This document shows, piece by piece, positions 7,668 to 13,387 of a DNA stretch of 52,864 nt; positions within the stretch are counted from its first letter, which is position 1; each line of letters begins with the position of its first letter. The position numbers and the translations under genes are program-made. This DNA is from an archaeon (GTDB lineage: Archaea; Nanobdellota; Nanobdellia; CSSed11-243R1): contig JAJRVP010000011.1 of the NCBI GenBank assembly GCA_024277205.1, forward strand, positions 1-52,864, in the 5' to 3' direction. Under the pieces are notes generated by a model that was not told where the DNA came from, ran no database searches, and saw nothing but the letters and a program-made list of their open reading frames with translations.

Positions 7668-7698
7668 TTCCGAGACTCATGGTAACCCATGAGTGTCA
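7668..7698 (-). other. tRNA-Ile intron 3 at canonical 37/38, 31 nt
   Basis: The outer helix is the anticodon stem CTGGT/ACCAG; the central helix is CTTA/TCGG (three of four pairs); the bulges are TA|T and AA|A. The inner hairpin contains GAC with GTC and TCATGG-GTTA-CCATGA. It lacks the shared purine core, so it may be the ancestral type of intron at this position. Confidence 0.85.
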
Positions 7699-7706
7699 TA
7701 TAAGAC

Positions 7707-7749
7707 TTACGCAACTTTTTGGTCAAGCTTTTTGCTTGCAAAAAGATTG
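7707..7749 (-). other. tRNA-Ile intron 2 inside anticodon stem (29/30), 43 nt
   Basis: Exon GCGC pairs with tail GCGT, with bulges TG|C and AA|G. The inner stem is AATCTTTTT with AAAAAGTT, with one bulged T. The core has GCAAAAAG, spacer CTTGACC and AAAAAG. Splicing joins CTG to GT, completing the 5' anticodon strand CTGGT, which pairs with ACCAG. Confidence 0.87.
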
Positions 7750-7763
7750 CAGCGCTCCAACCA

Positions 7764-7815
7764 GGCTTCGCCCCCAACACCCTTTTCCGTGCACGCTTTT
7801 TTAAAAGGGTGCTTG
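7764..7815 (-). other. tRNA-Ile intron 1 in D-loop, about 52 nt
   Basis: The insertion follows TAGCTTAA, the same point as in the other three tRNAs. The inner stem is AGCACCCTTTT with AAAAGGGTGTT; the core has AAAAAAG and spacer CGTGCACGG. The tail GGGGGCGAAGC can pair AAGC with exon GCTT, but with seven unpaired bases, so the 3' end is uncertain by about two bases. Confidence 0.82.
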
Positions 7816-7855
7816 TTAAGCTACCGGGCCATACCATAAAAAAGAAGTATAATTC

Positions 7856-7864
7856 TTTTAAAAG
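7856..7864 (-). promoter_or_regulatory. TATA box of tRNA-Ile
   Basis: The box CTTTTAAAA is centred about 30 bp upstream of the tRNA-Ile 5' end. The same kind of box precedes tRNA-Asn, which supports independent transcription of each tRNA. Confidence 0.6.
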
Positions 7865-7865
7865 T

Positions 7866-8072
7866 TTACGTCTGCGAACCCCAAAGGATTAATCCAATTC
7901 CAATCATGATTACAACTAAAAAATATATTGTTTGAAACTTTTCAAGTCCTTGTCTAAAATCATATCTGTCTTGGGGAGATTCTATAAAAACATTTAGCAT
8001 ATCACTAAACAAAGAAAACCAAATAACCATCCCTATTACAATGATTGCAACACCAAAAAATATTTTTCCCAT
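7866..8072 (-). CDS. Small two-segment membrane protein
   Basis: A 68-residue protein read from the ATG of MGKIFFG; an upstream GTG in frame would add five residues. AGGTGA lies just upstream and overlaps the end of the preceding gene. Two hydrophobic segments are visible, about residues 4-24 and 46-66, separated by a charged loop containing SPQDRYDFRQG. No family is recognised. With its upstream neighbour it forms a pair of small membrane proteins of similar size and plan, possibly products of one operon. Confidence 0.6.
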   Translation of the reverse strand: MGKIFFGVAIIVIGMVIWFSLFSDMLNVFIESPQDRYDFRQGLEKFQTIYFLVVIMIGIGLILWGSQT

Positions 8073-8087
8073 GCCCACATGATTCAC

Positions 8088-8300
8088 CTATTCAAACTTA
8101 CCCATTGCAATTAAACCCGCAATTATAACTGCGATACCAACAGCAGGTCCCCAAAATCCCCACTGCTCTTGTATTGCATTGTAGGTTTTAATGTCAATTC
8201 CAATTGAAAATAAAAAGTCTGGAGAAACAAATGTATATATAACAAATATACCTAAGAACATAATTAAAGCTCCAATTATAATTCCACGTGTGCTTACCAT
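8088..8300 (-). CDS. Small two-segment membrane protein
   Basis: A 70-residue protein starting at ATG (MVSTRGIIIGALIM); the longer open frame runs into tRNA-Asn and is rejected. It has hydrophobic segments at about 6-26 and 48-66, with a loop containing DIKTYNAIQEQWG. Its layout resembles the downstream gene: membrane segment, loop with an aromatic/charged patch, second membrane segment ending near the C-terminus. No known family is recognised; a paralogous pair is possible but similarity at this length is weak. Confidence 0.6.
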   Translation of the reverse strand: MVSTRGIIIGALIMFLGIFVIYTFVSPDFLFSIGIDIKTYNAIQEQWGFWGPAVGIAVIIAGLIAMGKFE

Positions 8301-8355
8301 AATAATTCTGAAAAATTTATTATTAATAAAGTTAATTAAAGCGCCCGCGGCAGGA

Positions 8356-8421
8356 CTTTCAAGCACCCACGAAAGTTTTCTCTTTCGTGCACGTTTCTCT
8401 TTTTCAAAAGAGAAAGGTGCG
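8356..8421 (-). other. tRNA-Asn intron 3 in T-loop (59/60), 66 nt
   Basis: Exon TTCG pairs with tail TGAA (one wobble), with bulges AA|C and AG|T; the inner stem is GCACC with GGTGC. The core has CACCTTTCTCTTTT, AAAAAGAGAAA, spacer CGTGCACG, AAAGAGAAAA, then CTTTCGTGGGTGC. Splicing gives TTCGAATCC. The 3' end (GGGTGCTTGAAAG) is identical to that of the Leu T-loop intron. Confidence 0.9.
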
Positions 8422-8443
8422 TTCGAACCTGCGACCTACAGCT

Positions 8444-8501
8444 TACAGCCAACCCTTTCTGTTGTTCTTTCCGTGAACGCTTTCTTTGTAAGAAAGGGTT
8501 C
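8444..8501 (-). other. tRNA-Asn intron 2 at canonical 37/38, 58 nt
   Basis: The intron lies between A37 and A38 of the GUU loop. The outer helix is the anticodon stem; bulges are TA|G and TA|A; the inner stem is AACCC with GGGTT. The core has CTTTCTT, AAGAAAG, spacer CGTTCACGG and AAAG, with AACAACAG inserted into the second purine run. The tail GGCTGTA repeats exon sequence GCTGTA and could pair with the 5' anticodon strand as an alternative. Confidence 0.88.
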
Positions 8502-8522
8502 TAACAGGCTGCCGCTCTACCG

Positions 8523-8576
8523 CCTCGCCACACACCCTTACTCTTTTCCGTGCAAGCTTTTTCTAAAAGGGTGCGT
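8523..8576 (-). other. tRNA-Asn intron 1 in D-loop, about 54 nt
   Basis: The insertion follows TAGCTCAA. The inner stem is ACGCACCCTT with AAGGGTGTGT (ten pairs, one wobble). The core has AGAAAAAG, spacer CTTGCACGG, AAAAGAG. The tail GGCGAGG resembles the tail of the Ile D-loop intron (GGCGAAG). Exon CTC can pair with tail GAG. The 3' boundary is uncertain by about two bases. Confidence 0.83.
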
Positions 8577-8616
8577 TTGAGCTACGCGGGCACAAAAAGA
8601 AAGAAGTTTTAATTCA

Positions 8617-8624
8617 TTTAAAAG
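8617..8624 (-). promoter_or_regulatory. TATA box of tRNA-Asn
   Basis: CTTTTAAA is centred about 30 bp before the tRNA-Asn 5' end, matching the box before tRNA-Ile in sequence and spacing. Confidence 0.6.
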
Positions 8625-8632
8625 GTTTTCTT

Positions 8633-8788
8633 TCAGTCATATCCATCTCCAGTACAATGGATACATCTGTAGTTAATTTTTTCAAAACATTCTTCACAGT
8701 AGGGCATTCCGCAAAAAGGACAAAAGTTGTTTGTCTCCTTGCCACACAAATAACATTCATCAGATTCTTCAGAATAATATTTTTTCAC
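8633..8788 (-). CDS. Small zinc-finger protein, 51 residues
   Basis: A short ORF starting at GTG (MKKYYSEES). It has four closely spaced cysteine pairs: CYLC, CPFC, CEEC and CIHC, with aromatic residues between them. This would bind two zinc ions, in the manner of small treble-clef or B-box-like fingers. There is no catalytic motif. The gene lies between tRNA-Asn and a small membrane protein on the same strand. The regular Cys spacing argues strongly for a real protein; its partner (RNA, DNA or protein) is unknown. Confidence 0.7.
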   Translation of the reverse strand: MKKYYSEESDECYLCGKETNNFCPFCGMPYCEECFEKINYRCIHCTGDGYD

Positions 8789-8823
8789 TTTATGTTATAT
8801 TCATTTTAGAAATATATATGTTA

Positions 8824-9057
8824 CTAGTCAAACATTCCTGGTGGAATCACAACATCATCTTCATCTTTTTTCTCTTCTTGATCAAAATAAGTTTTTATTT
8901 TTGGTTTCCATGTTGTTTGGGTTTCTTCTTTTTTTGGAGTATGATGATCTCCAAGCATTATATACCCTTCTTGCCAATGCTTTTTCTTTTTTCTTAGAAT
9001 TATGAATATAATTAAACCAGTTACAATGCTTGCTATTAATGCAATTATCGTGTACAT
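8824..9057 (-). CDS. Single-pass membrane protein with acidic tail
   Basis: A 77-residue protein with one N-terminal membrane segment (about residues 3-22, rich in Ile), a stop-transfer RKKKK block, and a hydrophilic tail ending in DEDDVVIPPGMFD. No family is recognised. The topology with positive residues directly after the helix predicts a cytoplasmic tail. It lies 50 bp after the Topo VI A gene on the same strand but is probably independent. Confidence 0.6.
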   Translation of the reverse strand: MYTIIALIASIVTGLIIFIILRKKKKHWQEGYIMLGDHHTPKKEETQTTWKPKIKTYFDQEEKKDEDDVVIPPGMFD

Positions 9058-9110
9058 ACCAGTTTTTAATCACAATATAGATATAATATTTTCTTTTTTT
9101 AAAAAAAGAA

Positions 9111-10196
9111 TTAGTCAATCCAGTCCTTATTTTTTATTTTCTCTGGCAAGTATTTTTCAGAAACAAAACTAATTCCTCTTGTAATAAGAGCATCAAGTTC
9201 TACTTTTCCTTTCATTTCCTTCATAAGTTTGAATTGCCTTTGCCATCTTTTATCTTCTTTAAACCAGTCATATTCTTTTATTTGAGATAATCTTTTCAAG
9301 TCAACTTCTTTGAATTTAATTTTTTGTTTTTCAAGTTTGTATTTTTTAATGTCTTCTGCAGTTAAACCTAAGAATTTTGCTTCTGGTATTGCAAGTTTTC
9401 TTGAAATGTGTGCTAAAGCAATTGAACCAAATTTAAGAACTGAATAGATATACCATCCATATGGGTCAAAATCAGTTAAAACATAAACTGGAAGTCCATG
9501 TTCATCATTCAATCTTCTTAAAAGTCTTCTAATTCCTCTTGTTGCTTGTCCTTGAGAAGCAATTATTACACACTTGAGCTTTTCCCATACTCTATCCTCA
9601 TGCAATCTTTCCCACATTGCTGCCTTTTCCATGTAAATTACAAATTTTGCATCAACTTTTTGGAATTCTATTCCTTCTGTATTGGATGGAATAGCCCAAC
9701 CACCACTTCCTAATTTTGACCAATCAATTATATCTCCTTTGTCTTTGATTATGATTTTTCCTGCTGCAGCCCCATTTTTGTTTGCATTAATATGCAATTC
9801 TTCTCTTGAAGCACCAGTAATTAATTCTAAGTCTTCTACAGCTTGATTACTTTCTGTTTGTTCATCAACAATATCTATTTTTGTTCCTGGAAGTGTTTTA
9901 CGCATTGCGTAGAAAACCTGTCTTAAGCTTAAGTGCTTATCAACATTAAGAAGTTCTTTTGCAAGTGCTGCAACCTCAAGAGTTTGAACAAATTTTCTTA
10001 TATGTGCGACATTAAAGAAATATCTTTTTGAAGTTGCATCTCCTAATTCAATGAGTTTTGTCTTTGGATTAAAATGAACATTTGACAATGACCTAATTGG
10101 TACATCAAGATATGGATTTTTTCCTTCTTTAATTTCTTTATAGAGAAGTTTACCTAATTCTTCAAGTTTTTTATCAATATCTTTTCTACTTTTCAT
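9111..10196 (-). CDS. top6A: DNA topoisomerase VI subunit A
   Basis: A 361-residue Spo11/Top6A protein, the usual family length. Near residue 95 the winged-helix domain carries the catalytic tyrosine in RQVFYAMR, which forms the phosphotyrosyl link to DNA. The Toprim domain has the acidic motif DFDPYG near residue 243, with a supporting glutamate upstream. With subunit B it forms the ATP-dependent type IIB enzyme that relaxes and decatenates DNA. The start overlaps the end of top6B by 11 bp, so the two are translated from one mRNA with coupling. The order B then A is typical for archaea. Confidence 0.97.
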   Translation of the reverse strand: MKSRKDIDKKLEELGKLLYKEIKEGKNPYLDVPIRSLSNVHFNPKTKLIELGDATSKRYFFNVAHIRKFVQTLEVAALAKELLNVDKHLSLRQVFYAMRKTLPGTKIDIVDEQTESNQAVEDLELITGASREELHINANKNGAAAGKIIIKDKGDIIDWSKLGSGGWAIPSNTEGIEFQKVDAKFVIYMEKAAMWERLHEDRVWEKLKCVIIASQGQATRGIRRLLRRLNDEHGLPVYVLTDFDPYGWYIYSVLKFGSIALAHISRKLAIPEAKFLGLTAEDIKKYKLEKQKIKFKEVDLKRLSQIKEYDWFKEDKRWQRQFKLMKEMKGKVELDALITRGISFVSEKYLPEKIKNKDWID

Positions 10197-12039
10197 TTTT
10201 TTCTCCTTCTTTTGATTTTACACTACTGATCTTATCTAAAACATTTAGCAAACTCTTTTTGATTTCTTCTTCTTTTACATTTGTTAATTTTGATAATGCT
10301 GTTGCGAGTTCTGGCATGTATGCTTCAAATAAACCAACTCTTTGTGCTTTTATTCTTTCTCTTATATTTGCGCTTAAGTATGATTTGAGTTTTCTTGCAC
10401 AATCTTGTAATGCTAGTTTCATTTCTTTTATTATATCTGGATAACTTGCAATTGCACTTTTTCCTTCTGAAGTATATGGAACCCAAACACTTGCAAGATG
10501 AATTAATATAACATATGGTCCCATTGGAACTCCATTTTGTGCAACACTTTGAACTTTGTATTGTTTCCAATTCATTTCTTGTATTGCTTTTGTTGTTGCA
10601 CATCCAGATGCATCATAAAGTAATGGAATCTTATTTGCATATCTTAATCTTTGAGCCATTCCCTCACTTTTGATTTCTCCACCATAAGCAATTGCAGCTT
10701 CAACTAAAAATGGAATGCCTTTGTAAACCGTTGGTTTTCTTGAAATAACAGCAACAAATTCTGCTTTTGTGTCAGCAAGAATACTTTTCCTAAGAGCGTC
10801 TTTCCCAATTGGGCTTAAGCAGTCAGTTGGTGGTCTTTGCAAAGGAGCTTTGTGCAATGCCCTTAATAGTTTTTCTATTTCTTGCCTTGTTAAATCATTT
10901 GGTTTTTTATTTGAGTCAATATCTAGCTTCTTAAGTATGCTTTCAGCCATATTTGAGCTGACCCTTGATAAATCATGAACTAAGAAAGATTTGATTGTTT
11001 TTGCTTTTGTTGCAAGTAACAAATCTTTCAATTGTCCAAATTCTAAGCCGTGTGGGTGCGGTTTTATTTCTGTTGGTTCTCTTGGCAATTTATTTGATGT
11101 TCTCTTAAAAACATGTTTCTTTTTGTTTGGCTCAATTAAAATAAAACTTGCATGTGGGTTTACAATTGAGGTTCTTCTTATGAATTCGAAAACAGATTTT
11201 TCACCACTTTCCCTATAATCTGCCTCAATAACCAATTCAATTTTTGTTCCATGTTCATAGTCAAATTCATCTGTATATTCTTTTGAGTGGACTATGGGCT
11301 CATTATTGTCTGCTATTGAAAGAGTTATAGTAACTGCCTTTTTCTTACTTCTAATTTTAGAAGTTATCTTAGCAGGGATACCTGTTGTTTGCTGAGCATA
11401 TAAAACAGCAGATGAAATGCCAATCCCCTGTTGTCCACGAGATTGTCTTAATCTATGGAATTTAGAACCATAAAGGAGCTTACCAAAAACTTTTGGTATG
11501 TTTTCTTCTACAATACCAGGACCATTATCAGTTATACTAACTTTATATTTTAGTGTTCTCTCTGCAACTTTTGCCCTTTCATTATCAACATAAACTTGTG
11601 GCTTTTTTGCACCTGTAAAAATAAGTTTGATCTGTCTCCCTTCAACATTGTATAGCTTTGTATTTCCTTCAACTTTTGAAGCTCTTAGTTTTTTTCCAAG
11701 AAGCATAACATCCCAATTCCTTTTTCCTGTTTTTATTAAGTCTGCAATTGGTACATCACTACCAGGAGGAATAATTACAAGCCCATGTTCTTCTTTGCTT
11801 ATTTGAATTTTTATCTCTGGAAATTCAATCTCTCTCTTTTTCTTTTCACATTCATGAGCATATTCTTCTGTTGCATCAAGAGAATTATCAACTGCTTCCT
11901 TAACAACCATGAGCATTGATTTAAGAGGATTGTCAAAACCAAGGAGGTGCTTGTTTTTTTTAAAAAATTCAGCTACAGAAACAGCCTTCATTTGGCTTCC
12001 AAGTTCTTCAGCAATGTCAACATATTTTTTAATAACCAA
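10186..12039 (-). CDS. top6B: DNA topoisomerase VI subunit B
   Basis: A 617-residue GHKL-ATPase. It opens with VSVAEFFKKNKHLLGFDNP, the conserved Top6B N-terminus. The ATP site shows EAVDNSLDA (Bergerat N box), DNGPGI (G1) and GQQGIGIS (G2); the lysine-containing transducer motif follows further on. I chose the TTG at 12039 because GGTGA lies 5 nt before it and it falls just after the stop of the KH gene; ATG-initiated longer forms would overlap that gene by almost 100 bp. The gene sits in an apparent rio1, KH, top6B, top6A operon linking ribosome maturation and DNA topology genes. Confidence 0.94.
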   Translation of the reverse strand: MVIKKYVDIAEELGSQMKAVSVAEFFKKNKHLLGFDNPLKSMLMVVKEAVDNSLDATEEYAHECEKKKREIEFPEIKIQISKEEHGLVIIPPGSDVPIADLIKTGKRNWDVMLLGKKLRASKVEGNTKLYNVEGRQIKLIFTGAKKPQVYVDNERAKVAERTLKYKVSITDNGPGIVEENIPKVFGKLLYGSKFHRLRQSRGQQGIGISSAVLYAQQTTGIPAKITSKIRSKKKAVTITLSIADNNEPIVHSKEYTDEFDYEHGTKIELVIEADYRESGEKSVFEFIRRTSIVNPHASFILIEPNKKKHVFKRTSNKLPREPTEIKPHPHGLEFGQLKDLLLATKAKTIKSFLVHDLSRVSSNMAESILKKLDIDSNKKPNDLTRQEIEKLLRALHKAPLQRPPTDCLSPIGKDALRKSILADTKAEFVAVISRKPTVYKGIPFLVEAAIAYGGEIKSEGMAQRLRYANKIPLLYDASGCATTKAIQEMNWKQYKVQSVAQNGVPMGPYVILIHLASVWVPYTSEGKSAIASYPDIIKEMKLALQDCARKLKSYLSANIRERIKAQRVGLFEAYMPELATALSKLTNVKEEEIKKSLLNVLDKISSVKSKEGEKNEK

Positions 12040-12043
12040 ATTT

Positions 12044-12580
12044 TCACCAACCCAAAAGTTCTTGTTTTTTCCACTTTTTTCTTTCGTTTTCAAGCATTGT
12101 GAAAACAGTTGAATGTTTACTTCCTGAAAGCAACATTTCAATTGCTTTTTTGGCAGTTAATACTTTTTTAGTTTCACCAATTATACAAATTGTTTTTCCA
12201 TAAACCGATATATAACTTTCTGTTAATCTCTCAATTGTATCCTTTGCCTTACCTTTTTCTCCTATTACTCTCCCTTTTAGTCTTTTCATTGCATTTTCTG
12301 TTCTTGCCCAGTTTCTTAGCTCAATCATTTCAAAACCATAATCTTCCTTTAAAAGCAAAAGTGCTTTTTGAGGTGAGAAACCACGACCAATTGCTTTGAT
12401 AATTTGTTTAGTTATCCATGTATCAAAAGAGCTTCCTTGAATTGTTACCTCACCCTCTTTTGTTATGATAAGTTTTGTATTTGTTTTTTCTTCAATTTCC
12501 TTTTTTGTTTTACCATTAGTGCCTATGAGTACAGCAATTCTCTCTTTTGGTATTTTTAATACCTGTTCAAACTTTTCCAT
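12044..12580 (-). CDS. KH-domain RNA-binding protein, Dim2/Pno1 (Krr1) type
   Basis: A 178-residue protein with two KH domains. The first contains IGTNGKTKKEIEEKT, the GxxG loop of a KH motif; the second has VIGEKGKAKDTIERLT. The size and order match archaeal Dim2/Pno1 homologues, which bind the 3' end of pre-16S rRNA during small-subunit maturation. It overlaps the end of the Rio1 gene by 14 bp, and Rio1 is itself a 40S/30S maturation kinase, so the pair fits one pathway. The gene product would act on the unusual intron-bearing pre-16S found in this window. Confidence 0.9.
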   Translation of the reverse strand: MEKFEQVLKIPKERIAVLIGTNGKTKKEIEEKTNTKLIITKEGEVTIQGSSFDTWITKQIIKAIGRGFSPQKALLLLKEDYGFEMIELRNWARTENAMKRLKGRVIGEKGKAKDTIERLTESYISVYGKTICIIGETKKVLTAKKAIEMLLSGSKHSTVFTMLENERKKWKKQELLGW

Positions 12581-13304
12581 TCTTCCTATACTCTTGCCCT
12601 AATATTTCTTTATAAACTTTTTTGAATTCTGGAATTTTTACACCTAATTTTTTAAACCATTTTAAAATATTGTTAATATCATTTTCTAACAATTCTATTG
12701 CTATGGGGTGGTCTTTTAAAACACCCTGACCTATGTCTATTATATATGGTTCTTCTTTGTAGTTTAATATATTATATTCGCTCAAATCTCCGTGAATTAA
12801 GCCTGCTTTTTGATATAAATCCTTTATACTATTTAAAATTTTCGATAGCCACGATTTTGGCTTTTTTGGTGTAAAAAATTTAGCAATTGGAGCCGAAATT
12901 CCATTTTCTCCGATAAATTCCATTATTAAGACATTATTCCTAGAAATTATTGGTTTTGGCACATTTATGCCAATTTTTGAGGCCAATTCTAAGTTTTTTA
13001 ATTCTTTTTTTGCCCAAGCAAATACAATGTCCCTTTTTCTTTTTTTGACTTTTTCAAATCTTTTATCTCCATGAATATATTTCCACATGTTTTTGAAATT
13101 GCTTGTTTCAATTCTATAGATTTTTATTGCAATATCTTCATCATCAAAATTTTTACCTAGAAATACATTTGCTTCTTTACCAGTCGAAACTGGCCCAATT
13201 ACATAGTCAATATATCCATCACTAGAAAGCTTGTAAATAGTTCTCATTGTGGATTCATCAAAAACTTCTTTGAATATTTTGAACTTTTCTTTTTCCTTTC
13301 GCAT
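12567..13304 (-). CDS. rio1: Rio1-type serine/threonine kinase
   Basis: A 245-residue RIO kinase read from the ATG of MRKEKEKFK; the longer frame would overlap the divergent oxidoreductase gene and its promoter. It has the RIO1 signature VSTGKEANVF in place of the glycine loop, the catalytic loop LIHGDLSEYNIL and the metal-binding IIDIGQ (DxG-like) motif. RIO kinases help the final steps of small ribosomal subunit maturation. The gene is first in the rio1, KH, top6B, top6A group. Its end overlaps the KH gene, so translation is probably coupled. Confidence 0.95.
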   Translation of the reverse strand: MRKEKEKFKIFKEVFDESTMRTIYKLSSDGYIDYVIGPVSTGKEANVFLGKNFDDEDIAIKIYRIETSNFKNMWKYIHGDKRFEKVKKRKRDIVFAWAKKELKNLELASKIGINVPKPIISRNNVLIMEFIGENGISAPIAKFFTPKKPKSWLSKILNSIKDLYQKAGLIHGDLSEYNILNYKEEPYIIDIGQGVLKDHPIAIELLENDINNILKWFKKLGVKIPEFKKVYKEILGQEYRKNGKV

Positions 13305-13387
13305 ATAAAGAAAAAGCAAGATGGAGTTTATAATGTTATTCAAAAAATAATTAAATAGAAAGTTTCTTGGTTTCATTGGTGAGGTGT

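Larger units (their letters stand above)
7580..7830 (-). tRNA. tRNA-Ile (UAU), four introns
   Basis: The acceptor GGCCCGG pairs with CCGGGCC and A73 is encoded; the body matches archaeal tRNA-Ile (AGGTC variable loop, T-arm CGGAG-TTCAAAT-CTCCG). Removal of four introns leaves about 73 nt, with anticodon arm CTGGT-CTTATAA-ACCAG, hence anticodon UAU. Most archaea read AUA with a modified CAU tRNA instead. The anticodon arm is itself assembled from three exons (…CTG, GTCTTATA, AACCAG…), so decoding depends on two correct splicing events. The assignment relies on the intron boundaries; a CAT triplet inside an intron hairpin was considered and rejected. Confidence 0.88.
8342..8591 (-). tRNA. tRNA-Asn (GUU), three introns
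   Basis: The acceptor GCCCGCG pairs with CGCGGGC and the discriminator is G73, the asparagine identity base. Removal of three introns leaves about 72 nt: D-arm TAGCTCAA-CGGTAGAGC, anticodon arm GCAGC-CTGTTAA-GCTGT (anticodon GUU), variable loop AGGTC and T-arm GCAGG-TTCGAAT-CCTGC. CCA is not encoded. More than 70 percent of the gene is intron. Introns lie in the D-loop, at the canonical 37/38 site and at 59/60 in the T-loop, and all three carry the shared core. Confidence 0.94.

Noticed and set aside
7670-7700. CAT anticodon (Met or Ile2) for the tRNA at 7.6 kb
   Set aside because: ACTCATGG lies in the intron hairpin paired with CCATGAGT. Using it leaves the anticodon stem unpaired; the GTCTTATA exon gives CTGGT/ACCAG with proper BHB motifs.
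7568-7837. Open frames over tRNA-Ile and an N-terminal extension of the GT4 gene
   Set aside because: The extension would be translated from tRNA sequence; the ATG at 7557 gives a normal GT4 start.
8191-8580. Open frame spanning tRNA-Asn
   Set aside because: It consists of tRNA exons and introns read on the opposite strand and overlaps a supported membrane protein gene.
5700-8600. Hairpin cores as intrinsic terminators or as a MITE
   Set aside because: They lie inside tRNA exons with exact BHB exon pairing and spliced products are consensus tRNAs, which terminators or inert MITEs would not explain. No terminal repeats of a transposon were found.
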